A stretch of DNA of 62,876 bases from NCBI GenBank assembly GCA_027972325.1, contig JAPMOS010000065.1:147501-210376 (forward strand). The letters run 5' to 3'. The translations under genes and the position numbers were made by a program. Below the pieces are notes generated by a model. That model was not told the DNA's origin. It saw nothing but the letters and a program-made list of their open reading frames with translations, and did no database searches. The stretch comes from Paratrimastix pyriformis. Taxonomy: Eukaryota; Preaxostyla; Paratrimastigidae. Each line of letters begins with the position of its first letter. Position 1 is the stretch's first letter. Below are positions 1 through 11,640 of the stretch, one piece after another.

Positions 1-330
1 TGGATGATGATGACGATGACTGGATGATGATGATGATGCCTGGATGATGATGATGATGCCTGGATGATGATGATGATGCCTGGATGATGATGATGATGCC
101 TGGATGATGATGATGCCTGGATGATGATGATGCCTGGATGATGATGATGATGATTGGGTGATGATGATTGGATGATGATGATTGGATGATGATGATGATG
201 ACTGGATGATGATGATGATGATTGGATGATGATGATGATTGGATGATGATGATGATTGTGACGATGTTGATGTTGATGTTGACGACGACGATGATGATGA
301 TGCTGATTGGATGATGATTGGATGATGATT
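1..330. repeat. ATG/GAT-rich microsatellite with a degenerate 20-bp unit
   Basis: The segment is almost entirely GATGAT triplets. At its left end they are organised into repeats of about 15-20 bases of the form tggatgatgatgatgatgcc, and they become irregular to the right with gttgat and gacgac variants. Frames through it give only runs of Asp, Met or His and no gene is supported. Confidence 0.9.
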
Positions 331-950
331 GGATGATGACCGCACCGTACCGGTGGGGATCCATCCACCAGGGGGAGATAAGGGCGAAAGACCAGTCGAT
401 AGTGCCGGGGGGGATGCAGGCACCGTGATGGGCGGGCAAGGTCCAGTCGATAGCTCCGGGGGTGGAACAGACACCAGGGGGAGATGCGCCACCCGATATA
501 CACTCGAGCCATCGTTCCCTGGCTGGGGGGAGGCAGACACCGGGGGTCAGGTCAGTCAGTCCCGACTACTGGGGGGATGCATACACCGGGGGATGGAGGG
601 GGGCACGAGACATGAGAACCGGTCTGGACAAGGTCTCCATGCCCCGGTTAGGCGTCCCCGCTCCCGATCCTCATCACCCCCGCCACCCACACCCCCACCT
701 CAATCAACCCCCCAGTTTGGCGCCACACCCCACCTACATAACCCCCCCAGTTTGACAGGACCCCGATCCTCCTCACCCACACCGCCCACCCCCCCACACG
801 CGCACACCCCACCCGCCCACACCACCTGCCAGTTTGACAGCGCCCAGATCCACTCGGCCTTCACGCCACCGACTGCCAGCCCCCAACGGCCCGCAGGCCC
901 CACGCCCACGGGTGGCCTCCGACTGAACCCGGCCCAGTTGGGTCCGTCAT
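331..950. other. C/G-rich intergenic stretch, no gene supported
   Basis: Between two trinucleotide arrays lies GC-rich sequence containing imperfect repeats (a ccagtcgatag phrase at about 392 and 444, and a cagtttgacag phrase at about 751 and 829). Several frames are open, but they give proline-, glycine- and threonine-rich translations without a recognisable domain. I treat it as non-coding. Confidence 0.5.
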
Positions 951-1362
<412 letters not shown>

Positions 1363-1468
1363 AATGGGTTGGGGCTCTGTGTGGATTGCTGTCTCTTCTC
1401 TCTGTTCCTTATATTCCCCCCGTTCCTTCTCCATCTCTGCTGACACGCCCCCCGGGGGTGTCCGACAG

Positions 1469-2788
1469 CCTCCCTGGCCCGGGAGCTTCCCCTCCTGCGG
1501 CCACAGCTGGCGGCTCGGCTGCGTGAAATTGAGGAAAAGATGCGGCTCTACCTAAGCGGTGTCCACTCGATGGAGGAGATTCTGCTCAACCCGGTGAAGG
1601 TCCGCCTCTGCCTCTGGCTGTGTTGGCTGTGTTGGCTGTGTTTGGCTGTGTTGGCTGTGTTGGCTGTGTTGGCTGTGTTTGGCTGTGTTGGCTGTGTTGG
1701 CTGTGTTGGCTGTGTTGGCTGTGTTGGCTGTGTTGGCTGTGTTGGCTGTGTTGGCTGTGTTGGCTGTGTTGGCTGTGTTGGCTGTGTTGGCTGTGTTGGC
1801 TGTGTTGGCTGTGTTGGCTGTGTTTGGCTGTGTTGGCTGTGTTGGCTGTGTTGGCTGTGTTGGCTGTGTTTGGCTGTGTTGGCTGTGTTGGCTGTGTTGG
1901 CTGTGTTGGCTGTGTTGGCTGTGTTTGGCTGTGTTGGCTGTGTTGGCTGTGCTGTTAGCTGTGCTGTTAGCTGTGCTCGTTGGCTATGAGTGGGGTCGAT
2001 GGAGGAGATTTTGCTCAACCCGGTGAAGGTCCGTCTCTGTGTTTCGTGTGTCTGTCGTGTGTCGTGTGTTTCGTGTATCGTCGTGTGTCGTGTGTCTGTC
2101 GTGTGTCGTGTGTCGTGTGTCTGTCGTGTGTCGTGTGTCGTGTGTCTGTCGTGTGTCGTGTGTCGTGTGTCTGTCGTGTGTCGTGTGTCGTGTGTCTGTC
2201 GTGTGTCTGTCATGTGTCGTGTTCATGTGTCGTGTGTCTGTCATGTGTCGTGTGTCTGTCATGTGTCGTGTGTCTGTCGTGTGTGCCATTTGCGTGTCGT
2301 GTGTCGTGTCGTGTGTCGTGTGCCTTGGTGTGTGCCGTGTGTGCCTTGGTGTGTCGGGTGTGCTTTGTGTGCCGTGTCTGTCGTGTGTCTGTCGTGTGCC
2401 ATTTGTGTGTCTGTCGTCGTCTGTCATTTGTGTGTCGTCTGTGCCGTCTGTGCGTCATTTGCGTGCATTTTGTGTCGCTTGCGGGCCTGCCGCCTCTGCT
2501 GCCGCCCATTCTCACTTTCTCTCGTCTCCTGCTGCCTCGCATCGCCCCCAGGAAAACGTCGAGACGCGTCTCAAGGAACTCGATGGCCTCCTGGAACGAG
2601 CTGCCCTTCCCGCTCCCGTCGCGGCCCCTGGGCCGCCCCCACCATCACAGCCCGCGCCCCCTGCTGCTGACTCCGGGGTACCACCACAGCAGCAGCAACA
2701 ACAGCCAGAACAACAGTCCATTTCGGCCCCACCACCGCCCCCACAAGCGGCGCCACCATCACTGGGGGTGGCCGACGGCAATGTGTAA
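1469..2788 (+). CDS. unrecognised coiled-coil/Gln-Pro-rich protein, two 3' exons (partial)
   Basis: Two exon-like segments join cleanly in phase. Exon 1469-1599 follows a cgacag acceptor and encodes a charged helix (SLARELPLL ... [26 protein letters not shown]). Exon 2552-2788 follows ccccag and encodes [19 protein letters not shown] and then a Pro/Gln-rich tail with about six glutamines, stopping at TGA. The donor after AAG is GTCCGC, matching the donor style of other genes here. The intron of about 950 bases is nearly all minisatellite, and the last 40 bases of the first exon with its donor recur at 1995-2034, which could act as a second donor. The 5' end and start codon were not found. I do not recognise the family. 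Confidence 0.5.
1606..1985. repeat. 9-bp minisatellite (CTGTGTTGG)n with 10-bp variants
   Basis: About forty tandem copies of ctgtgttgg lie within the intron of the coiled-coil gene. Occasional units carry one extra T (tgtgtttgg), so long frames read Ala-Val-Leu, Gly-Cys-Val or Trp-Leu-Cys repeats that look like proteins but are not. Confidence 0.95.
2037..2470. repeat. TGTCGTGTG-type minisatellite
   Basis: This second array in the same intron is built of gtgtcgtgtgtctgtc phrases. It degrades to the right into gccatttgtgtgtc variants and begins right after the duplicated exon end at 1995-2034. Confidence 0.9.
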
Positions 2789-3277
2789 TTGGGCGACCAT
2801 CCTTCCCCTGCCTGCGGACTGCTCCAACCCGTGACCGTCGAATCGATCTTTGATCTTTGGGCACTTTCCTGGACGAAAAAAAAAAGTTTCATTTTGCGGC
2901 AACCCGACTTTTCCGAAGGAGCGATAGGGCACAAAACACAGACTGGGACATCTTTTTCAAGTTGTGATCGTGACTCAATCGGAATGAAGGTTGTCGATGT
3001 GGGCTGTTCGTGCCCTGCCTCCGATTTCATGAGTCTATGGGCGGAAAGTATTAACATTCAGTCCAAATCCCCTGAAAACTCCGTTCGAAAAACCCTGTCG
3101 TCGGCCCTGTCGGATGGAAAAGGGAGAGGAACAGCAAATACGAATGGGATAGTCTGATTAGCCGAGGTTCACTCTCGCGTTAAGTCTCTGAGGTCTCAGC
3201 TCTTTTTTCCGTTGCCTTCGTTTATGCTAACATCCGATTCTGTCATTTTCTTGGCGACTGCTAAATCTGCGTAGAAC

Positions 3278-4092
3278 ATGGGGAACGCGTTCTTGAATGC
3301 TTTCCGGGGTCTTTTTGGCAAGAAGGAGTATCGTATCGTCATGGTCGGCCTCGATGCTGCCGGCAAGACCTCCATCCTTTACAAGCTGAAGCTGAATGAG
3401 AACATCCACACCATTCCCACTATTGGTTTGTTCGCTAACCAACATTTTTCTTATTTTTTTTCCAACGTCGAATAGGTTTCAACATGGAGGAGGTTGAGGT
3501 GCGTAACATCAAGTTCGTCGTGTGGGATGTTGGCGGGCAGAAGAAGGTTGGTGGTCACTTTCCTTCTTGACTTCAATGTGCCTTTTCTCCCAAAATAGAT
3601 TCGTCACCTGTGGCACCACTATTTCCAGAACTCTCATGCTGTGATTTACGTTATTGATTCTGCCGATCGTGCCCGTATTAACTGCCCCAACATGGATTGC
3701 GGTGACTGCGCCAAGGAAGAGCTGCACTATCTTCTCCAGCGCGACGAACTCAGGTTTGCTTTGGGATTTCGTTTCAATTGCGAACGTTGTGACTCACATG
3801 AAATCTCCTTCTTCTTCGGTTTCCAGGGAGGCGATTCTCCTCGTTTTCGCAAACAAGCAGGATCTGCAGGGTGCCATGCCCGCCCACGAGCTCCGCGATC
3901 ACCTGGAGCTCGCCAGGGTATGCAAGAACAACTCCTGGTCCGTTCTTGTCATGCTGGGTTTTGGGTTACTTATATCTCTTTCCTTCTTCTTCAACTTGTA
4001 GGTTCATCCAGCCTTGCTGCGCCTTGACTGGTGATGGCCTGGTCAACGGCCTCGAGTGGCTCGCCCAGGAGCTCAAGAAGAGCGTTCACTGA
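3278..4092 (+). CDS. ARF1: ADP-ribosylation factor (ARF) small GTPase
   Basis: Five exons (3278-3425, 3476-3546, 3599-3753, 3827-3937, 4002-4092) sum to 576 bases, giving 191 residues, against about 181 for typical ARFs. The start MGNAFLNAF has the Gly2 used for N-myristoylation. The P-loop GLDAAGKT, switch [17 protein letters not shown] of switch II, NKQDL and C-ALTGDGL guanine-binding motifs are all present. ARF proteins recruit coats and lipid enzymes to Golgi membranes. Odd: after the switch II-following DSADRARI there are about eight extra residues with three cysteines ([10 protein letters not shown]) where most ARFs have DEAR. The four introns are 50, 52, 73 and 64 bases with donors GTTTG, GTTGG, GTTTG and GTCCG. 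It ends about 200 bases from the convergent ESS2 gene. Confidence 0.97.
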
Positions 4093-4289
4093 GCACCCTG
4101 TTGTGTTATACCTGCACCAATATCTTACGCTCCCCGGAATTTTGGCTTTTCTTTTGGGCGTCTGTTTTCTTCTCACTCATCCTGTTTCCACCACTATCCC
4201 ACCCCCCCTCCTCTCTTCCAACGCTCTCCTGGAGAAGACCAAAGAACGTTTCGCCATTTTTTCGTGACGCACACACAAAGCCACAAAAG

Positions 4290-5799
4290 TCATCTGCCTG
4301 CCCGCGGAGTCGCAACTGGGGTGGCTGGGGTGCGACCGGGGGTTGGGGTGGCTGGAGCCGTCCCGTTCTGAGATTTCCTGTGCTGGGCCTTCTTGACCAG
4401 ATCCACCACCTGGTGTCGGAGCGGGGTGTTGGTGCGCAACGCCAGGCGGCGCCCCGCCGGGGAGAGCGCCACCAAGGTCGCCAGCGGCGCGCTTCCGGCA
4501 GGAACTCGGGTGGGCGTTCGGCTCGGTGTCCTTGGGGTCGATACCCGGGGGGTGAGTCGTTGGGCCAGCGTCTGAAGGGGGTTGGTCTGGCCGTGCAGCG
4601 AGGCCACCGCCCTCTTCTTCGCCCGCTCGGCCAGCGCGAAAGCGGTCTCCTCGCGGGCAGGGGTTGGAGGGACGTGGAACCGAGGGCCACCGCTCATGTC
4701 CAGGGGCGTCTCGGGCAGCTCCACGGGGGTGCCGGCAATCGTACCCCAGGTGTAGAAGGGCGACCCGCCATCCGAGACCCGGTTGCCTGTGCGCGGGGGG
4801 GTGAGTCTTGCTGACGAGAACGGGGAAGGGGAAGAACGGCAGACCTGGTGCCGGAGACGGAGTGGCGACAAACCCGTAGCCGCCCACTTGGGCCCCGCCC
4901 CCCGGCGTCCGCAGCAATTCGTCGATGTCGGCATTGCGGGCACGACCCACACGGGCCTGCAGCTCCAGCTCCTCGGGGGATAGCGTCTGTGTGGGCGCGC
5001 CGGCGGGAGTTTGCGGATGGACCCGAAAGCGTGTGTTCGCGCGGGAGATGGCCTTGGGGGGACCCATGACCACGCTGTCCGCAGAGACCGGGCGGAGAAC
5101 CTCGGGAGGGGTAAACATCATGGCATTGCGTGGGTTCGTCGGCCAAAATTCAGTCTTGCCGATCTTCAGGTTCTGCGGTGATGGAGATGGCTGCGGGTCT
5201 GGGGTGGGGCTGCTTGTTGTGCTGGAAGCGCCGGTGCTTGTCGAAGGTGCCGCGGTGAGCAGTTTTAAATCGGTTTCGCCGGTCACTGAGGCTGGAAGCA
5301 TCTTCGGAGCAGGGCCGCCTTCCCGGAATGACCATGCGAATTTCTCGTGGTGGTTGTCCTGCATCCGCGACAGCACCTCGGCAAATGAATGGTCGTCTTC
5401 ACTGGTGTGAGTTTCCAGGAATCGATCAAGGGTCATGTTGGGTGGAAGCTGGTCAGGTGCTGACGCGGTGGAGGTGGCGGCGGCGGTGGAGGTGGGAGCG
5501 GGGGGATTGGAACAATCAGCAGCGCGATGAGATGATGGCGAAGGTGGAACCCTGGTCGTTGTTGTTGAGGGGGTGGAACTGCCATCACCGAAGAGGGGGT
5601 CTCTTCGAACAGTCGATTTTTGAAGCAGCTCGGCCAGACGGTCCTGGTTATTGCTGTCAAGGGCCTCGAAAAGCTCAAGCCGGGTTGTCAGTTTGGGGAT
5701 GTCGGGGAAATAATCGCGTTGGATAATCTTGCGTAATTGTGCGATATACTCATCTTCTTCGAGAACCTCCCGACTCGGGAACTTCTGCTGACTCGCCAT
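4290..5799 (-). CDS. ESS2: ESS2/DGCR14 splicing-associated nuclear protein
   Basis: Two exons (5799-4845 and 4786-4290) joined over a 58-base intron (donor GTCTGC) give 483 residues. The opening VLEEDEYIAQLRKIIQRDYFPDIPKL region is the hallmark of the ESS2 (Es2, DGCR14, Bis1) family; so are MTLDRFLETHTSEDDHSFAE at about residue 130, the NPRNAMMFTPPEV motif, TWGTIAGTPVELPE after the intron, and a conserved FHVPPTPAREETAFALAE and LSPAGRRLA tail. Family members bind the late (C-complex) spliceosome and promote accurate 3' splice-site use. Start ATG 5799 directly precedes the conserved N-terminus. The region between motifs is Ser/Thr/Pro-rich as in homologues. Confidence 0.93.
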
Positions 5800-6562
5800 T
5801 CTGATGATCCCTCCTGCTGGGAAACGTCGACAATGCGTTTCATGTCAAGGATTGTCTCCTTGGAGTCGAGCCTCGGATTTCGTTCGGATGCCTTTTTTGA
5901 TTCGCGGCGGCACGACAGGCAGATTGTTTGATTTGGGGCCAATAACGATCCAGAAAGGAGAGTTCCTGAATGTTGGTTGGCGTGGCACGGTTTCCGAGAA
6001 TTCGTTCGGTGACTGCTCTGTGGATGCCCTTCCTTGGAGGATCAGCGCATTATCTCAACATGAACCCCCAGGAACCCACGACCCTTCTTGTGGGCGGGAG
6101 AACCGCCTGAATGAGGCGGCCAGCGTGGCCGCCCCGGGGGGAGACCTACAGTCAGCTTGGTGCCCGGGGGCAACATCTCCCCGGAGGAGCAGGCGACCGG
6201 CAGGGATACACCACCACCTGATCTGAGCGGAACCTATCGTTTGGCCCCTTCGAGGCGAATCGCTCCTTCCCACTGCCCCAGGGCGCTGGTGAGCAGAGAA
6301 GCCCGGCAATTATCACCCGCCTTGGGGTGGAGGGAGGCCACGCGGGAGGCCGGGGGTCACCCTGGTCGCCCTTGGACCGTCCCAGACCAGGTCACTGTCT
6401 TTTCCCGACCTGCAGACCCACACAGCCATCGGGGAGTGTTCTCATGGTTTTAAATTTAATTCGCCCGACGAATTTTAAGAATGGCTCGGTCCATGGAGGA
6501 TGATGTCGAAATATCCTAAAACCGAAACAGAGACTAGAACCCCTGGTCGAAGGGACGGCGTG
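5800..6562. other. intergenic between ESS2 and METTL18
   Basis: This is probably the promoter side of ESS2 and the 3' flank of METTL18. Open frames exist on both strands but none shows a family motif or a splice pattern that I trust. No repeat is obvious. Confidence 0.4.
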
Positions 6563-7396
6563 TCAGACCTCGACAGAAAACGCCGGGAGGCCCTCAGGCG
6601 ACTTGAGTTGCCTGAGCGTCTGTGCAAAGTGCAACGTGCCTCCACCGACCCCAAAATAAAACGTCTTGGCAGCAAACAGGGCAGTACCGCCAGGGGCAAG
6701 GTGCTTTGTCAGGAGGGAGAGCATGACCTCCTCTGCGGATGGAGAGTAGATGGTCTCCGCTGCGAAGATCCACTGGAACTGGGGACTCGGCTGGCCAGCG
6801 AGGGGAAGGGTCTGCATGACCCCGGAGAGGGAGGCCCAATCACCAGCAATAAAGTGGCAGTGTTCGGAGGCTCGCTGAAGAGCCGTTGGCTCGGGGAGGT
6901 TTTGCACGCGTTTCAGATTCTCAACAACATTGGGGACGGTTGCCAGTCGGATGACATCATCATTGTAGTCCTGCATGACCACCTTTTCGGCGCCAGCGAG
7001 AAGGGATAGTATGGCGGGAAGGGCGTGTCCACACCCAAGTTCGAGGATCTGTTGTCCAGCAAAGGAAGCGGGATTCGAGCGCGCTAAGTCGGAGAGACAA
7101 GATCGTTGCGATGATCGGTGATGGAAACTCGTCAGACCGAGATCGGAGATCATCGAGCATAAATCCAACGAACATTCCCAAAGACTAAACCCGCCCTGGT
7201 ACTTACCATCGACGATGTCGCTGTGTTCGAGGATGGCTTTCAATGGATTATCAGGTGTCAATAGTTGCCGAAGATTGGCCGGTGAAGTGAGAGATCTCAC
7301 CAAAGGATTTGAGAGTGGTGCTCCTGTTGGGAGACGGACTGGGACGAAGGGAACGGCCGGAAGGGTCGCGGGAAGGCTCACAGTGTGACTGTTCAT
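6563..7396 (-). CDS. METTL18: METTL18/HPM1-type protein-histidine methyltransferase
   Basis: This single-exon frame encodes 277 residues, the usual size range for the family. The diagnostic order is present: DIVDGKYQGGFSLWEC (substrate/SAM entrance), the SAM-binding motif ILELGCGHALPAI, VVMQDYNDDVIR (acidic loop and the family's QDYN), IFAAETIYSPS, and the C-terminal AAKTFYFGVGGG. Yeast Hpm1 and human METTL18 methylate a histidine of ribosomal protein uL3 (RPL3), so a role in ribosome function is inferred by family. The N-terminal 45 residues are not conserved, so the start could lie at a later ATG. It is transcribed in the same direction as ESS2. Confidence 0.9.
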   Translation of the reverse strand: MNSHTVSLPATLPAVPFVPVRLPTGAPLSNPLVRSLTSPANLRQLLTPDNPLKAILEHSDIVDGKYQGGFSLWECSLDLCSMISDLGLTSFHHRSSQRSCLSDLARSNPASFAGQQILELGCGHALPAILSLLAGAEKVVMQDYNDDVIRLATVPNVVENLKRVQNLPEPTALQRASEHCHFIAGDWASLSGVMQTLPLAGQPSPQFQWIFAAETIYSPSAEEVMLSLLTKHLAPGGTALFAAKTFYFGVGGGTLHFAQTLRQLKSPEGLPAFSVEV

Positions 7397-7483
7397 TTGA
7401 CCCAGGGAGAGGCAGTTGGCTGCCGGATCAGCACAGCCGCCCTTCCCACGCGACAGTACGGACTCGTGCTCTTCTTAACTCAT

Positions 7484-7527
7484 CCCCCCCCCCCCCCCCC
7501 CCCTCCCCCCCCCCCCCCCCCCCCCCC
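7484..7527. repeat. poly-C tract (about 44 nt with a single T)
   Basis: An almost pure cytosine run lies in the 5' flank of the METTL18 gene, so it is poly-G on the coding strand. It is one of about ten such tracts across the window. Confidence 0.9.
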
Positions 7528-7617
7528 GTGTCCCAAAGGTCCCAAGAGGTCCTTCCTCCACGAGAAGAAAAACCCTTGATGTGGGCGGGCTTGCAAACCC
7601 TGTTGTTCTCAAAGCAA

Positions 7618-8182
7618 TTACGAACGAGAAGGGAAGAGGCTCCTCAGAGTGTTTGCGCGGGAAGTCGGCGACTGTGCAGAGAGCGGAGTCGAGGATGTCG
7701 TGGTTGTTGTTGTGGGGAGGAAGGCAGTGGAAGTGGGTGTCCGAGTGGTTCCACCAACCGTCGAGCCCAAGAGACCTTTCCAGGTGACGCCTTGCGTCCG
7801 TGGATCAGTCACTGTCTTGGGTGTCACGGTGGTGCCTGGTAAAATTGCCATTTTCATTCCCAAACTGAACCCAAAAAAAGACGACGGGAGACAGACTGAG
7901 CGCTGATGGGACTGTGTTGGTTGAGGTGGTAGTCTTGCCAGGCACATAGGAGACGCTGGGGTTGGACGTTGGGATCGCAGTGGCCGCCGAGGCACTGTTC
8001 AGAGTTGGGGAGGCATATGTCGGAGTCGTGGATTTCTACCACCACACAAAGAGAAGGATGAAGTGAATGGAGGCAGCGGGGTTCAAACTGACTGCGGAGA
8101 AGAGCGCCTTCATCGCTGCCGACGAGACAGCACAGAATGCGGGAGTCGCGCAAAGGACGGTAAAGAGCAGGAGAGCTTTCAT
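7618..8182 (-). CDS. small secreted or surface Ser/Thr-rich protein
   Basis: Three exons (8182-8093, 8035-7897, 7835-7618) join in phase to give 148 residues. The start MKALLLFTVLCATPAFCAVSSA is a classical signal peptide with a likely cleavage after the Ala-rich segment. The rest is dominated by Ser, Thr and Pro (KSTTPTYASPTLNSASAATA, TPTSTAFLPTTTTTTSSTPL), which suggests an O-glycosylated mucin-like product. There is no transmembrane segment or GPI signal. Introns are 57 and 61 bases with donors GTCAGT and GTCTGT. It lies head to head with the leucine-rich gene, with starts about 165 bases apart. I do not recognise a family; the gene model rests on phase, signal peptide and composition. Confidence 0.62.
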
Positions 8183-8345
8183 TACTCTCGTCCGTGGAAG
8201 ATTGGTTCGGATTTCTGAGTCGTCTTTTTACATTTTGCAAACAGAACCCGAGGATCGTCCTTTCACGCTCTGCGGCTTTCTCTCCTCAAATGGTCCGCTG
8301 TTGTTCTTCTCTCTTTCTTGTTCCAACCTCTGGCGTGGTGGGTCG

Positions 8346-10791
8346 ATGACGGCGGTTTTGAGTGAGATTCTCATCCTTTCCTGTCCGACATCTCCAGCAC
8401 TCGACACCAGGCAGCCTCCAGCTGGGGCTGTTGCCACACGAGCTTTTGATGCCCATTGTCGAAGCCGCCCCTTTTCCGCTGGAGGCCTACTGCCAACTGA
8501 TCGGCCTGACGCACGACATCCGCACGGCCATTCGGGGCGCTCCACGGGAGCTCTCGTTCCAGTACCCCGTCTTCCTCGACAAGGAATTCCGCGATCCGGA
8601 GGATATGCACTGCGTGGCACCGTGCCTGCCTGCCGATGCCCTGGCGGCCATCGTGGGCCCATGCAAGGGCCTCGTTCGATTGACCCTGCCGCTCCACAAC
8701 TCGGCCCACCCGTCCGTCCTTGGGTGTGGTCTCTTTGATCCGAAGAACCCCGGGGCGGCACTCGCGCCCTGGGCGGATGAGACCTTCGGCGGCCACAACC
8801 AGCTGGCCGTTCTGGAGATCCCCGGGGCGGCCACCTTCTGGCCCGTCATCTGCCTGATCCTGCCCCACCTGCCCGGGCTCGAGGAGTTCCACTTTCTGCA
8901 TGCCCGGCCGCTCCATTCGGGGGTCCTTGTCGCGCTGGCCGCCTCCTGCCCCCGGCTCCGGGTGCTGCACCTCACGCGAACCCGGGATGCTGTGAACCAC
9001 GTGCCCAATTTCCTGGCTCTCAGGCCCCTTGCGGGCACCATCAAGGAGCTGATCCTCCCCGACTGTGACCTGGAGAGTGGAGGCCTGGGCTCCCTCGTTG
9101 CAGAGCTGCCCATTCTGGAGCGTCTCGAAGTGAATGGCGGCAACTTGAGCAGCCGGCGGCGGCCCGCCACCCAGCGCCTGACCCGCATCGTCACATGCCA
9201 CCTGCTGACGATGGATGCCGACCTGGATCGGAAACGCCTCTCTCGCCTCGAGACCCTCGCCTCGGAGTCGTCGCGTGATGAGGCCTACGCACCGGTGGTG
9301 ACTGCCTGCCGAGATACCCTGAAATCCATCTGGCTCTTCTCCGGCAAGGATGACATCTGCCCTGGCCGGGGTCTGATGGCCGCACTGGGCGGTCTGACGC
9401 ACCTGACCCGCTTCAAACTGGCCCTCCGGAGTGAGCGGTGCACCCTCTCGGCCGTTCTTGCCTCCCTGCCTCCCCAGCTGGTCGAGAAACAGCTCGAGTA
9501 TTTCTGCCTGTACCTGATCCACCATAACAGTGCCGAGCCGGGGGCCGTTCAGCTGCGTAGCAGCAGCCTTCGCGAGGTGGACCTTGAGCTCTCCCTCCCT
9601 GAGACGTGCACGCTGACCCTGGCCTGCTCCGCCCTCGAGAAGTTGACCCTACCCGATGTGCCAGCGGACGAACCCTACCAGCTTGTCATGGACTGTCCCC
9701 GACTGCACGCCTTGACCCGGCTCCGTGATCATGACCTGAGCCATACAACAGCCATGCCCCTCTTGGTGGAGGAGGTGGGCGGGTCGCATCACAAACGGTG
9801 TCTGGACCCGGACTGGCTGGCCCGGCTGATGGCCTGGTCGCCCCGACTGCGCCAAGTGTCCAGTGTGGTGCTCTCCCCGGGGATGCTCGCCCAGCTCTTC
9901 GTCAGGTGTCCCTCGTTGGTCCGCCTGCGCGACCTGCGTCTGGAGACGAGGTCCGACCCGGCCGCGTCGCTTCTTCTGCAGTTCCCGAAGCAATTTGAGT
10001 ACTTCGATGGGTCGGTCGAGGAGGGACAAGAAGTGACCTTGCCTGCCGAGCTGCGGGTCGAGGCACCCGGGCTCCGGGTGCTCCACCTGACCGCTCCGCC
10101 TCAGGTCCAACTGACCCTCGCCTGCCCGGCCCTTGTCGCACTGAAGGTCACCGCGCGCTCCCCGGTCGCACTGGTCGAGGGAACCCACCCGCCCCTGCGC
10201 AGTCTTTGCCTTGAACGCACCGGCGTCTCCAAGGACTGTTTCGATCCCAAGTACCTGCTGGCCATCCTGACCCACCACGGGAGCCGCCTGCAACGCGTCT
10301 CCCTGCCGAGCGTGCTGCTGCCCCCCGGCGGTGGGGCCTGGCCCCAGGTGGCTACCGCCCTGGAGCAGCTGCCCCAGTTGCGCAGTCTCGAGTTGGGCGG
10401 GCCTGCCGTGGCCGACCTGGCGCTGGCCTGCCCACACCTCAGCCACCTCGCCATCTATCCGACCTCGACGTATACCTACAAGGAGGAGGAAGGCGACCTG
10501 CATCTGCGCTCGCTGGTGCTCAACTGCCCGCAGCTCGAGGAGCTCAGGGCCCCGGTGGGCACGCGCCTGGTCCGGTTTGAACTTGGCGATGGCGGGAAAC
10601 CAACGGCAGCCTTCTTCATCGAGGACGTGAGTCATCACGCGGCAGACGAATATCATGAGGAACCCAACAAGGTCTACTGGTATCGGGGTGATTGGAGCAC
10701 GACGCTGCTGCGCGGGTCCGAGCCGGTCGGCCTCGAGGAGGAGGAGACCATCCGCACGGCAGCTGCGGCCCCGGCCAAAGAGGGTGCGTGA
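8346..10791 (+). CDS. large leucine-rich-repeat protein with F-box-like start
   Basis: The long exon (8411-10791) encodes nearly 800 residues. It has no ATG at its left edge, but a 16-base first exon (8346-8361, MTAVL) joined over a 49-base intron gives an in-phase start leading to SLQLGLLPHELLMPIVEAA, which resembles an F-box helix. Irregular leucine-rich repeats follow, with phrases such as LAASCPRLRVLHL, LACPALVALKV and LACPHLSHLAI spaced through the protein. F-box/LRR proteins usually select substrates for SCF ubiquitin ligases, but the F-box match is weak and a plain LRR adaptor is equally possible. A Gly-to-Ala-rich end (AAAAPAKEGA) closes the frame. The first exon is the least certain part. 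Confidence 0.75.
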
Positions 10792-10816
10792 ACACACATC
10801 CGGCTACGGCGCAGGG

Positions 10817-11640
10817 GGGGGGGGGGGGGGGGGCTTCCCCGCAGTTATAGCCACTCTCAATTTTCCAATCTTCTTCCGTTGGGTTGGCATTTGATGCCTC
10901 CCAAGGATGTTCCGATTATTGATTCAAGCCAGTTTGTGGCCAATGAATCATGTTTGGAAATGATTGAACATTTGGGACTGGTTTCTACATTTTGGTACCA
11001 GAGGTGAAAAAAAATAATGTCGGTGCAAACGAACGGACCTTGCACGGTGAGTACGGGATGGTGGGCCACTAAGGTCGGAGGGCCCTGGGCCCGGGTGGGG
11101 GAGCTGATCAAGAATGTGCATTCGGGAAAAAATGTTCAGATCCGAATGCTTGGTGAACTGAGCTAAAGCTGTGCGATGAACTAGTAGTTTGGTGTGGTTA
11201 GTGAGACTCCGGTGCCGAGTGGCGGTGGTGAAATGAGGATACTCGAATGTCTGAAGTGAACCAAGTGAGTTGTGGCCTGGAAATGACCTGGATGTGTGAA
11301 CGAATAGATAAGATGCGAATGACTTGGTGATCTAGTGCAAGTGTTCGGTGGAAAGTGATAAGTGATTCCCATCCCTTAAAAAGTGATAAAGCGTCGATCT
11401 ATTCGAAAAGGAAGCAATGAAATACATAAAAAAATACAACAGAAACAAAAGATTAGCCAGAAAAAGAAAGCGCCGCGACCAAAGGCGGCTGGAAAAATTG
11501 ACGCGTTCAAAAAAGGAAGAGATACTGAAGCGCGGGTTGATCATTTTGGATAGCCTCGCAGCGGGCTTTTCCGAGGTTTGTGTGCGGTGGGGTGTCCGGC
11601 CGTCGCGGGCCGCTAGGTTGGTCATCTGAAAACTGGGTAC
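10817..11640. other. G-tract followed by lower-GC sequence with two small ORFs
   Basis: A run of about 20 G opens the segment. After it GC content drops visibly. Two small plus-strand frames stand out. One at 10890-11003 encodes 37 residues (MPPKDVPIIDSSQF ... STFWYQR). The other at 11417-11629 encodes 70 residues, extremely Lys/Arg-rich at its start (MKYIKKYNRNKRLARKRKRR). Neither matches a family I know. They could be fragments of an older gene cut by the LINE that follows, or chance frames. Confidence 0.35.

Noticed and set aside
2789-3157. 122-codon plus-strand frame upstream of ARF
   Set aside because: No domain, and it overlaps the likely ARF promoter; no homologue is recognisable.
4177-4842. 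Continuation of the ESS2 first-exon frame past 4845
   Set aside because: The conserved ESS2 C-terminus is in another frame reached by a 58-base intron with the local donor style; the continued frame loses all similarity.
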